A stretch of 13,356 nt of DNA from Methanothrix sp. (GTDB taxonomy: Archaea > Halobacteriota > Methanosarcinia > Methanotrichales > Methanotrichaceae), in contig JAQTYS010000051.1 in assembly GCA_028688175.1 (NCBI GenBank), positions 1 through 13,356 of the forward strand, in the 5' to 3' direction. Every line of letters starts with the position of its first letter. The first letter of the stretch is position 1. The position numbers and the translations under genes were made by a program. The notes beneath the pieces are model-generated. The model saw only the letters and a program-made list of their open reading frames with translations, was not told the DNA's origin and did no database searches. Below, piece by piece: positions 1 through 5,961 of the stretch.

Positions 1-13
1 AGCCGGTGATCCT

Positions 14-1210
14 TTGCACAGTCAAATATCCAATATATCCGCAGTCAAGTTCGGCAGATACGGAGGCCTCTTTGTCCCCGAGACGCTGGTAACGCCCCTG
101 GCTGAGCTGGCGCAATCTTACCAGAGCCTCATGAAGAGCAATGATTTCCAGGAGGAGCTTAGCCAAGCTCTCCGAAACTTTGCCGGTAGGCCGACATCCC
201 TCTACCATGCGAAAAACCTCAGCAAAAAGCTCGGTCGCAAGGTCTACCTGAAGAGAGAGGATCTCGTTCATGGCGGGGCGCACAAGCTCAACAATACCCT
301 GGGCCAGGCACTGGTGGCCAAGAAGATGGGCAAGACCCGCCTCATCGCCGAGACGGGCGCCGGCCAGCACGGCGTGGCCACGGCCATCGTGGGAGCCAAT
401 CTGGGATTTGAGACCCAGATATACATGGGCGAGGTGGACATCGAAAGGCAGAAGATGAATGTCTATCGCATGCAGCTCATGGGTGCCGAGGTCATACCGG
501 TGCGCTCCGGGTCTCGGACCCTCAAAGACGCCATCAACGAGGCGATGCGAGATTGGGCTTCGAGTTTTGATCATACCCATTATCTCTTGGGCACGGCAGC
601 GGGCGCACATCCCTTTCCCAGCATGGTGCGCGACTTTCAGAGCGTCATAGGCAAAGAGGCCCGCCGGCAGATAATGCAGGCTGAGGGCCGGCTGCCCGAT
701 AGCATTACCGCCTGCGTGGGTGGAGGCAGCAATGCCATGGGAATATTCGCTCCTTTCCTGGAAGATGAGGAGGTGCGCCTTCTGGCAGTGGAAGCAGGCG
801 GACGGGGCCTAGGCAAGACGGATAAGATTGCCGATCATGGAGCCAGCCTGGGCTACGGCACAGACGGCGTTTTGCACGGCGCTCTCACCAAGATTCTGCA
901 AGACCCCTACGGCCAGATTCTTGAATCCTATTCCGTGGCGGCGGGCCTGGACTATCCAGGCGTGGGCCCGGAGCTGGCCTTCCTGGCGGAAAAAGGGCGT
1001 GTTCTGACCAAGATCGCCGATGATAAGACGGCCATGCATGGTTTTCATGCCCTGTCCAAACTAGAAGGTATCATCCCGGCTCTGGAGTCGGCCCATGCGG
1101 TTGGCTATGCCCTGCAAGAGCCAGAGGGCCTGGGTGATTTGGCAGTCATCAACATATCCGGACGAGGCGACAAAGACCTGGCAACGGTGATAGATTATGA
1201 AAATATCTGA
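14..1210 (+). CDS. trpB: Tryptophan synthase beta chain
   Basis: This is the PLP enzyme that joins indole (channelled from TrpA) with serine to make tryptophan, in the cytoplasmic alpha2-beta2 complex. The protein has 398 residues, the normal length for TrpB1. Visible motifs are the N-terminal FGRYGG region, the Schiff-base lysine in GGAHKLNN (K91), the catalytic glutamate in AETGAGQHG (E113), and the phosphate-cradling glycine loop GGGSNAMG starting at G236. The start is TTG at 14, supported by GGTGATC at 5-11, an archaeal-type ribosome binding site; no in-frame ATG precedes it in the window. The stop overlaps the trpA start by 14 bases, so the two are translationally coupled. The upstream part of the operon lies outside the window. 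Confidence 0.98.
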   Translation: MHSQISNISAVKFGRYGGLFVPETLVTPLAELAQSYQSLMKSNDFQEELSQALRNFAGRPTSLYHAKNLSKKLGRKVYLKREDLVHGGAHKLNNTLGQALVAKKMGKTRLIAETGAGQHGVATAIVGANLGFETQIYMGEVDIERQKMNVYRMQLMGAEVIPVRSGSRTLKDAINEAMRDWASSFDHTHYLLGTAAGAHPFPSMVRDFQSVIGKEARRQIMQAEGRLPDSITACVGGGSNAMGIFAPFLEDEEVRLLAVEAGGRGLGKTDKIADHGASLGYGTDGVLHGALTKILQDPYGQILESYSVAAGLDYPGVGPELAFLAEKGRVLTKIADDKTAMHGFHALSKLEGIIPALESAHAVGYALQEPEGLGDLAVINISGRGDKDLATVIDYENI

Positions 1211-1988
1211 GGCATTTGAAAGGGCTCCCTTGCTCATTGTGTACATCTGTGCAGGGGACCCGACACCCGCAGCAACGCCAGACCTGGTGCGACGGCTGGC
1301 AGCAGCCGGAGCGGATATCATTGAGCTGGGGCTGCCCCACTCCGACCCAATTGCAGACGGCCCCACCATTCAGGCGGCGGCGCAAAGGGCTATTGCCGCC
1401 GGAATGAACACCGATGTCTACTTCCAGGTGGCAGCAGAGGCAGACGTTGCCGTACCCAAGGTATTCATGGGCTACTACAATATGATCTATGCCCGCGGCC
1501 TGGACAAGTTTGCCCAGGACTGCGAGCGCGCCGGCATTACGGGCATGATTGTGCCGGATCTTCCTCCCGAGGAAGCAGGACCACTTCGGCAGGCCTGCGT
1601 GGGGGCGGGCGTGGATCTGATCTTCCTGGCTGCGCCCAATACCCCTGCGAATCGTCTGAAGATGATCGAAGAAGAGACTGCGGGCTTTCTTTATCTGGTA
1701 GCCCGCACGGGCGTGACTGGCGCGAGAAGCGATGTCCTGCAGAGCACGCGCGATCTCATCGCTCGCGTTCCGGGTGATAAGCCCAAAGCGGTGGGATTTG
1801 GCATCTCTACACCAGCCCAGGCGGCGGAGGTTATCGCCGCAGGAGCAGACGGGGCCATTGTGGGTTCGGTTTGCGTGGACCTGATTGCACGAGGTGAGAT
1901 AGAGCGGCTGGAGCAATTGATCCGCGATATGAAAGCTGCGATAGCGGCTGCCGCGGCAGCTAGGAGCAAAGATCCAATAATAATCTAG
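1197..1988 (+). CDS. trpA: Tryptophan synthase alpha chain
   Basis: TrpA cleaves indole-3-glycerol phosphate to indole and glyceraldehyde 3-phosphate and passes indole to TrpB. The 263-residue TIM barrel is full length. The catalytic acids are visible: E43 in the IIELGLP segment and D54 in the DPIADGP loop. The C-terminal phosphate-binding region carries GFGIS and the GADGAIVGS motif. Position 48 is His (LPHSDP) where many homologues have Phe or Tyr; this is a minor variation and leaves the catalytic residues intact. The ATG start lies inside the end of trpB and is preceded by a consensus GGTGAT ribosome binding site at 1186-1191, five bases upstream, so it is well fixed. The C-terminus ends in an alanine-rich helix. 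Confidence 0.98.
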   Translation: MKISEAFERAPLLIVYICAGDPTPAATPDLVRRLAAAGADIIELGLPHSDPIADGPTIQAAAQRAIAAGMNTDVYFQVAAEADVAVPKVFMGYYNMIYARGLDKFAQDCERAGITGMIVPDLPPEEAGPLRQACVGAGVDLIFLAAPNTPANRLKMIEEETAGFLYLVARTGVTGARSDVLQSTRDLIARVPGDKPKAVGFGISTPAQAAEVIAAGADGAIVGSVCVDLIARGEIERLEQLIRDMKAAIAAAAAARSKDPIII

Positions 1989-2005
1989 GAGAGGATCATC
2001 TCACT

Positions 2006-2623
2006 ATGGAAGCAGAACAGAGAAAATTTGTAGAAAAGACTAGGGTGAATCTGGAGAGCGGCTGCAATGTGACCATTGTGGCCTTTGGCGATTCCATCAC
2101 CGCCGGCTACTGCGTGCGGCGCGGCTTTCCCTCCTTTTGGAAGGAATTGCTGGCGGAAAAGTATCCCGAGGCTGTAGTGGAGATGATCAACTCCGGAACC
2201 TGCGGAGACACCAGCATGGATGGCCTGGCCCGGCTGGACTGGGCAGTCCTCTCCTATGAACCTGACCTGATTACTATCAATTTCGGCATCAACGACTGCG
2301 CGTTGGGTCTGGATTTGGAGGAGTTCGAGATGAACTTCGTGGAGATGGTGCGCGCCATCCGTGCCGGCCCCAACTCGGAGATACTGCTGCTCTCCTCCCA
2401 GCCCCTGGAGATGCCGCCCTATGACAGAATGGTCTTGGACTACTATCAAGCGGTGCATAGAGTGGCTAAGGAGATGGATGTGGGTTTTGTTAACGTCTAT
2501 GGGGCCTGGATGAAGAAAGTTAACGCGGGCACGCCCCTGGGCAGCATGATACTATCAGGCCTGGACCATCCCAATGAGGCAGGCTACAGGGTCATAGCTG
2601 AAGAGCTGATGAGGTTATTCTGA
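2006..2623 (+). CDS. SGNH/GDSL-type hydrolase (esterase or acetylhydrolase-like)
   Basis: A 205-residue cytoplasmic protein of the SGNH hydrolase fold, with no signal peptide. Block I is AFGDSITAGY with nucleophile Ser30; block II glycine lies in the GTCGDTS segment (G67); block III is NFGINDC with Asn96; block V is GLDHPNEAGY with His188. The usual block V Asp three residues before His is a Gly here (G185), and an Asp directly precedes the His, so a Ser-His dyad or a shifted acid is possible. The ATG is preceded by GGAG/GAGG at 1988-1994. The gene starts only 17 bases after trpA, so it is probably co-transcribed with the trp genes, although no link to tryptophan synthesis is known. The substrate (an acyl or acetyl ester) cannot be told from sequence. 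The stop is followed by an AT-rich stretch. Confidence 0.9.
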   Translation: MEAEQRKFVEKTRVNLESGCNVTIVAFGDSITAGYCVRRGFPSFWKELLAEKYPEAVVEMINSGTCGDTSMDGLARLDWAVLSYEPDLITINFGINDCALGLDLEEFEMNFVEMVRAIRAGPNSEILLLSSQPLEMPPYDRMVLDYYQAVHRVAKEMDVGFVNVYGAWMKKVNAGTPLGSMILSGLDHPNEAGYRVIAEELMRLF

Positions 2624-2629
2624 TATTTA

Positions 2630-2668
2630 TAAAGTTTTAAAAAAATATGATTTAAAAATCAAACAAGC
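2630..2668 (-). terminator. T-run terminator for the small secreted protein gene
   Basis: Read on the minus strand, the bases just past the stop at 2669 contain a run of five T and then a run of seven T. Archaeal RNA polymerase terminates on such T-runs without needing a hairpin. On the plus strand the same stretch is A-rich, so it suits the minus gene better than the hydrolase gene. Confidence 0.5.
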
Positions 2669-2929
2669 TTACCTGTAACTCGGCTTGCGGTTCTTTGCAT
2701 CTGCAAATGGATTTGTATCGTTCTCAGCGGAAGTTTCGTTTCCAAGCGTCTCGTTGAGAAGAGTATCATTTCCCAGCGTCTCATTGCTGAGCGTTGCATT
2801 CGTGCTCTCGTTTATCTGGGAAGCATTGATCGACGCATTTGCTGCGGCCTGATCCTCTGCATAAGCAAAACCCAAGACGGAAACTGCTGCTAATAAAATC
2901 ATTGATGCTACTGCGAAGAGTTTCTTCAT
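2669..2929 (-). CDS. Small secreted, sequon-rich protein (probably N-glycosylated)
   Basis: An unrecognised 86-residue exported protein. Residues 1-24 form a Sec signal peptide: MKK, a hydrophobic core, and an AYA/ED cleavage site. The mature part, about 62 residues, contains nine N-X-S/T sequons. It includes a ten-residue tandem repeat, residues 46-55 and 56-65, of the type TLxNETLGN(D/E). The C-terminus is basic (KNRKPSYR) and there is no membrane anchor. I chose the ATG at 2929 because GGTG at 2938-2935 lies five bases upstream; a GTG at 2941 would extend it by four residues but has no better binding site. The gene diverges from the 616-residue secreted protein, which is also sequon-rich, so both may belong to the cell surface or sheath. 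Function unknown. Confidence 0.75.
   Translation of the reverse strand: MKKLFAVASMILLAAVSVLGFAYAEDQAAANASINASQINESTNATLSNETLGNDTLLNETLGNETSAENDTNPFADAKNRKPSYR
2735..2794 (-). repeat. 30-bp tandem repeat (two units) encoding TLxNETLGNx
   Basis: Two adjacent 30-base units (2794-2765 and 2764-2735 on the minus strand) match at about 22 of 30 bases. They encode the two sequon-bearing ten-residue repeats of the small secreted protein. Most differences fall at third codon positions or at single residues, so the repeat is old and kept at the protein level. Confidence 0.7.
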
Positions 2930-2985
2930 TTTTACACCCACTCTATTCTTTGTTTACTCCGTTTTTCCCCCTCATCCACCGCGCC

Positions 2986-2999
2986 AAAATATAAATTTT
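2986..2999 (-). promoter_or_regulatory. Probable TATA box of the small secreted protein gene
   Basis: The minus strand reads AAAATTTATATTTT here, a near-ideal archaeal TATA box. A start of transcription about 25 bases downstream would give a leader of roughly 35-40 bases containing the GGTG ribosome binding site. The sequence is nearly symmetric, so it might also serve the divergent gene at 3097; a second weaker box (TGTATAAG, 3023-3030, plus strand) suits that gene better. Confidence 0.45.
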
Positions 3000-3096
3000 G
3001 CGATCATATTTGCGGCAAAAGATGTATAAGTCCATAGTGTAAAAGTCACAAGGAAAAACCAGTCGGCAATTTCCAATCCGGTGGGGCAGGACAACT

Positions 3097-4947
3097 ATGA
3101 AGCGGCAATATCTTACAGTGATAGCTATACTATCATTATATGCTACGTTTTTTTGCGGAGCAGGGGCAGAGAATAACAGCACGCTCTCTCTGGAAGGAGC
3201 GGCAATAAACGATAGCGGTTTTCGTCCCAATATCGACGGATTCAGCTTTCAAAACTATGGCGATGATCCAGTGACCGTTGACCTCACCGCGACGGAGCTG
3301 CAGCGCATGTTCGGAGACAAGGTATGCGCCAGCACTGCCGACGGCAAGTGCACGCTCACCTATCCTGCCGAGCGATGGATGAACCAGGCCATCTCTGCCA
3401 TGAAGAACGGGCACTGTGAAGGCATCGCGGTCCTATCCAGCCTTATGTATTACAACGAGACAAACCCCGGCATCTTTGGTGGCAGCAGCGTTATTGATCT
3501 CTCGCTACAAGATGTCTTGCTGCAGCGAGAGATTGGATATTGGTGGGCCACCCAGGTCACAAGGCCCGGAGGGTCCAAGAAGGTTCTGGATTCCCCCCAG
3601 GCTGTGCTGGACACACTGGCCGCTGCTTTTGGCAATGGGCCAGGGTCCGGCGAGTGGTGGGTCATGGGCATCTATCTGCCCGATGGCAGCGGCGGGCATG
3701 CTATCACGCCTTATGCTGTGGAGGATCTGGGCAACGGCACGGCCCGCATTCTGGTATATGATAATAACTGGCCCAAGGATAGCAGATTCATCGAGGTGGA
3801 TACGATCAACAACTCCTGGCGCTACCTGGCATCAGCCAGTCCGGATGAGCCAAACAGCCTCTATTCCGGTAACGCCAGCACCAGGAATCTGGAGATCGTC
3901 TCCCTCTCATCAAGGCTGGGGCTGCAAGAATGCGATTTCTGCGATGAGAAAAGTGCAGCAAGCAGCAGTGCCGGCCAGGGGGCCGGGCAAGGCACGAAAA
4001 GCATCCAAATCTGGCAGAGCGGCAAGGCTCGCGCCCTGGTAACAGATGAAAACGGCCAGAGAGCAGGCACCCTGGAATCCGGACAGCTCGTAAATGAGAT
4101 CCCAGGAGCTGAGATTCGCAATCTCAAATTTGGACTGCCAGACATGGGCAGTTCCTATCCGCCAGTCATCTTGCTTCCCCTGGCTCTGATAAATGACTCT
4201 CATCTGGCCATTGATATCAACAGCACCGCCAATGGCAGCCAGAAGAATCAGGCGGATACGACCATCATTGCCCCAGGATTTGCCCTGGCCTCCTCAGTCC
4301 CTAATCTGGGGCAGGGTCAGAATCAGAGCATGGATCTCTTCTCGGAGGGAGAATCCTATAATGTCAGCCTTAGCGCCAACCGGCAGCTGTCTCCCACCAT
4401 CTCCATTGATACCAATTATCAGAGAATCATCCTCAGCGGCCTGATGATTGATCCATCCGGCAGGATCAATATCTCCATGGACCCGGATCTGGGTGCATTT
4501 TGCATGAGCACTCTGGGCAATCTAAAGCCGGGCACTCTGCAGCTTCTCATGACATCTCTGGACCCGGCGAGCGGGGCATCGTCCACATTCAAGAGTCTCG
4601 ATCTGATGCTGCGGCCCGATGATAACGTTTCCATGGACTTTGCCGGAGACTTTGGCGAAGCGGGTTCGCCCTCCCTTGCCGTCTCTCGCAAGAACGGCGG
4701 AAAGCAAGAGATGTCGCTGCAGACTATTTCCAGAAATGTGCCTGCACAGATTCCCACCGATCTGACAAAGGATATGCCGAAGATCGCTGATGCCAATAAT
4801 TTGACCAGCTCCAATAATATGACCTCGTCCAAGGCTCCAGGATCAATCCAGTCATCCGGGGGCGATATGAGCGGCAGCGGCATGAGCACCCCAAGCATCC
4901 CCAGCTCGACTGGCATGCCAAGCATGGGGACGCCCACGTTCCCGTAA
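3097..4947 (+). CDS. Secreted sequon-rich protein with a papain/C39-like Cys-His region
   Basis: A 616-residue exported protein. Residues 1-24 form a signal peptide ending GAGA/EN. Residues about 45-230 look like a cysteine-peptidase or transglutaminase-like fold: a Cys in GHCEGIAVLSS (C107), a His in GGHAITPYAV (H201) and a polar residue in YDNNWP (D222/N223), in the Cys-His-Asp/Asn order of papain-like enzymes. A CDFC pair (C279, C282) ends this part. The middle (about 300-540) is beta-rich with no recognised motif. The tail (about 560-616) is low-complexity Ser/Met/Gly/Pro/Asn without an anchor. About sixteen N-X-S/T sequons are spread along the chain, so heavy glycosylation is likely. The start ATG has a modest AGG at 3088-3090. 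The catalytic assignment is inference from residue order; the protein could be a non-enzymatic surface protein. Confidence 0.8.
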   Translation: MKRQYLTVIAILSLYATFFCGAGAENNSTLSLEGAAINDSGFRPNIDGFSFQNYGDDPVTVDLTATELQRMFGDKVCASTADGKCTLTYPAERWMNQAISAMKNGHCEGIAVLSSLMYYNETNPGIFGGSSVIDLSLQDVLLQREIGYWWATQVTRPGGSKKVLDSPQAVLDTLAAAFGNGPGSGEWWVMGIYLPDGSGGHAITPYAVEDLGNGTARILVYDNNWPKDSRFIEVDTINNSWRYLASASPDEPNSLYSGNASTRNLEIVSLSSRLGLQECDFCDEKSAASSSAGQGAGQGTKSIQIWQSGKARALVTDENGQRAGTLESGQLVNEIPGAEIRNLKFGLPDMGSSYPPVILLPLALINDSHLAIDINSTANGSQKNQADTTIIAPGFALASSVPNLGQGQNQSMDLFSEGESYNVSLSANRQLSPTISIDTNYQRIILSGLMIDPSGRINISMDPDLGAFCMSTLGNLKPGTLQLLMTSLDPASGASSTFKSLDLMLRPDDNVSMDFAGDFGEAGSPSLAVSRKNGGKQEMSLQTISRNVPAQIPTDLTKDMPKIADANNLTSSNNMTSSKAPGSIQSSGGDMSGSGMSTPSIPSSTGMPSMGTPTFP

Positions 4948-4970
4948 AGAGAAATGAGTCTATCGAGGGG

Positions 4971-5007
4971 CGAGCACTGCTGTAGGAAGAGAGCAGAAAT
5001 GTGCTCG
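4971..5007 (+). other. Stem-loop in the 3' flank of the secreted protein gene
   Basis: An inverted repeat of seven bases, CGAGCAC (4971-4977) and GTGCTCG (5001-5007), encloses a second inner pairing, TGCT (4978-4981) with AGCA (4992-4995). It lies 24 bases past the stop codon of the upstream gene. It may be a 3' UTR structure protecting or ending that transcript. Confidence 0.4.
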
Positions 5008-5082
5008 CTGCCTCCAGCTTGCCGGCTGCAGCTCTCAATGACGAGCGGTCGCAGATAATAGTGTCACATGAGAGTTAACTGC

Positions 5083-5103
5083 GATATTTTTAATTTTAAA
5101 AAA
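5083..5103. terminator. Bidirectional T-run terminator region
   Basis: The plus strand has five T, AA, four T at 5087-5097, about 140 bases past the stop of the secreted protein gene. The minus strand has six T at 5103-5098, just after the stop of the 39-codon gene at 5114. Both orientations match archaeal T-run termination between convergent genes. Confidence 0.45.
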
Positions 5104-5113
5104 GGACTTGGAT

Positions 5114-5233
5114 TCATGTCTCTTTGTCATTCCAAATTCCAGAATCCAACTGTTTTTGAAGTTGTTCACATCTTTCGATAGACAAACCGCCTTTGGCTCT
5201 TATCTCGCACAGGAGCTTTTGAATATCGGTCAT
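5114..5233 (-). CDS. Possible small protein, 39 residues
   Basis: A short open frame with a complete set of expression signals. The ATG at 5233 follows GGTGAT (5248-5243) by nine bases; an AT-rich box CTAAATATAA (5280-5271) lies about 40 bases upstream; and a T-run follows the stop. The product begins MTDIQKLLCEIRAKGG and ends with IWNDKET. It is polar and charged, probably helical, and contains two Cys (residues 9 and 22) but no CxxC motif, signal peptide or membrane segment. I do not recognise a family. Its length and charge resemble small regulatory or antitoxin-like proteins, but that is only a resemblance. It sits next to transposon remnants. The call rests on the ribosome binding site and promoter, not on homology. 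Confidence 0.45.
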   Translation of the reverse strand: MTDIQKLLCEIRAKGGLSIERCEQLQKQLDSGIWNDKET

Positions 5234-5270
5234 ATGGTATCAATCACCCAAAAGTACCTATCTTGCGGGA

Positions 5271-5280
5271 TTATATTTAG
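5271..5280 (-). promoter_or_regulatory. Putative TATA box for the 39-codon gene
   Basis: The minus strand reads CTAAATATAA. Initiation about 25 bases downstream would fall near 5250, giving a leader of some 17 bases that just includes the GGTGAT ribosome binding site at 5248-5243. Confidence 0.35.
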
Positions 5281-5390
5281 TTAGTTGAGGTAAAATATGA
5301 CTGTAGATGAGCCTTTTCTCAAGTGATATGAACATTGATTATTTCATTTGGCAACGGTTTGATTTCTCTTATAGAAAAGCAGGCAGAAGA
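5281..5390. other. Non-coding stretch, probably IS relic flank
   Basis: No convincing gene. A nine-codon frame starts at 5297 after GAGG, then stops. The bases just before the hairpin at 5391 read, in one frame, like the Pro/Gly-rich tail often seen at the C-terminus of TnpB, but no zinc-finger or RuvC motif remains. I treat it as decayed transposon sequence. Confidence 0.3.
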
Positions 5391-5420
5391 CCCGCTCCCT
5401 TCAAGGGGCGGGATGAATGC
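5381..5420 (+). mobile_element. Omega-RNA-like right-end hairpin of an IS200/IS605-type element (relic)
   Basis: CCCGCTCCC (5391-5399), a five-base loop, and GGGGCGGG (5405-5412) form a stem of about eight pairs, one of them G-U. GATGAATGCC follows. This layout (a purine-rich lead-in, a GC stem with a TTCAA loop, then GGGATGAATG) resembles the end of the omega-RNA/right end found 3' of archaeal tnpB genes. No intact tnpB precedes it, so it would be an orphan end. The assignment is from memory of the pattern, not from alignment. Confidence 0.45.
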
Positions 5421-5501
5421 CGTACCTACTGCTATTGAACTTGAAGCGAAATAGATATCTAGTTAGGGGTCCATAAATATTTTGATGGAGCTGGGATAGG
5501 G

Positions 5502-5600
5502 ATGAAGACTGCCTGCAAGTTTCGGATGTACCCTAACAAGATCGGTTCCATCAGGATCTTCAAGCACTGTGCGAATCATCAAAGCAAGTTAAATCGATGA
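5502..5600 (+). pseudogene. tnpB N-terminal remnant, 32 codons
   Basis: The peptide starts MKTACKFRMYPNK, matching the typical TnpB/IS1341 opening (MK..KFR.YPNK or YPTK). After residue 13 the similarity stops; the rest (IGSIRIF...LNR) is not recognisable, and a TGA ends the frame at 5598-5600. The DED residues and the zinc finger of TnpB are absent, so it cannot be an active nuclease. A deletion just after codon 13 would explain the structure. Confidence 0.5.
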
Positions 5601-5629
5601 CGTAGGAAGCCCTGCCCCTCCAGTGGCAT

Positions 5630-5635
5630 GGGAGG
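5630..5635 (+). promoter_or_regulatory. Ribosome binding site GGGAGG inside the presumed IS end
   Basis: GGGAGG lies eight bases before a TTG at 5644 and is the best ribosome binding site for the downstream hypothetical gene. The same bases form the 3' arm of the presumed transposon right-end hairpin, so the gene may have taken its translation signal from the IS. Confidence 0.45.
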
Positions 5636-5643
5636 AAGTCACC

Positions 5644-5961
5644 TTGAGAAAAGAGGAATTCTTGAAACAGTTCGAAGGCATCGTGCTCCCAGAGGCGTTT
5701 GATCAATGTCTTCTGGATCACGCTGCTGAGATGTTTGGAAAATGGGGCAAAAGCACTCATATGAGCGAAAGAGAGCATCTATTCGAGACCTATGGTCTGG
5801 CTTCTAAACCGGACGATGGCCAGGAGGTGGAAATACAGAAAACTGCCCTTCGCTTTGTATGCACCAGGATTATGGATGCAAACTTCAGCCGAAAGGATGC
5901 AGCAGACCTGATCCGCAATTTTAATAAGATCAAATATCCCGGCTACGAGTGGGTAGAGTAA
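5644..5961 (+). CDS. Hypothetical protein, 105 residues
   Basis: A short soluble protein that I do not recognise. It starts RKEEFLKQFEGIVLPEAFDQ after the initiator and ends in KYPGYEWVE. It is mainly charged and helical, with two Cys (in FDQCLL and RFVCTR), and has no signal peptide or membrane segment. Codon use looks like that of a real gene. I prefer the TTG at 5644 because of GGGAGG at 5630-5635; a GTG at 5623 would add seven residues encoded by the presumed IS end. The open frame continues upstream to 5593 through sequence resembling a TnpB tail, so the present 5' end may be a fusion with the IS relic and the original start may be lost. It converges on the four-helix membrane protein gene. 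Confidence 0.55.
   Translation: MRKEEFLKQFEGIVLPEAFDQCLLDHAAEMFGKWGKSTHMSEREHLFETYGLASKPDDGQEVEIQKTALRFVCTRIMDANFSRKDAADLIRNFNKIKYPGYEWVE

Larger units (their letters stand above)
5470..5641 (+). mobile_element. Internally deleted tnpB-type IS remnant (MITE-like)
   Basis: Reading left to right there is a TATA-like ATAAATATTTT (5473-5483), a ribosome-binding-like GGGATAGGG, and an ATG at 5502 opening a peptide like the TnpB N-terminus. About 95 bases later comes a right-end-like segment: a GGAAGCCC lead-in, CCTCC (5617-5621) that can pair with GGAGG (5631-5635), and AGGAAGTCAC ending at 5641. Such AGGA(A/T)GTCA(A/C) ends follow the hairpin of many IS605/IS1341 elements. Nearly all of tnpB would be missing, leaving about 170 bases. 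No tnpA is present, so it could move only if helped by another element. Confidence 0.45.

Noticed and set aside
1321..1362. TrpA His48 in place of the usual aromatic residue as a loss-of-function sign
   Set aside because: Catalytic E43 and D54 are intact and the rest of the protein is conserved, so this looks like ordinary variation.
1149..1916. Long open frame antisense to trpA (255 codons)
   Set aside because: It lies opposite a conserved trpA, has no ribosome binding site, and its composition (Cys/His/Arg-rich) is typical of a frame forced by GC-rich coding on the other strand.
5297..5326. Nine-codon frame after GAGG at 5287-5290
   Set aside because: Too short to support as a gene; probably chance or decayed sequence.
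5391..5412. GC-rich hairpin considered as an intrinsic terminator or CRISPR repeat
   Set aside because: There is no T-run after it and no repeat-spacer periodicity; the trailing GATGAATG fits an IS605 right end better.
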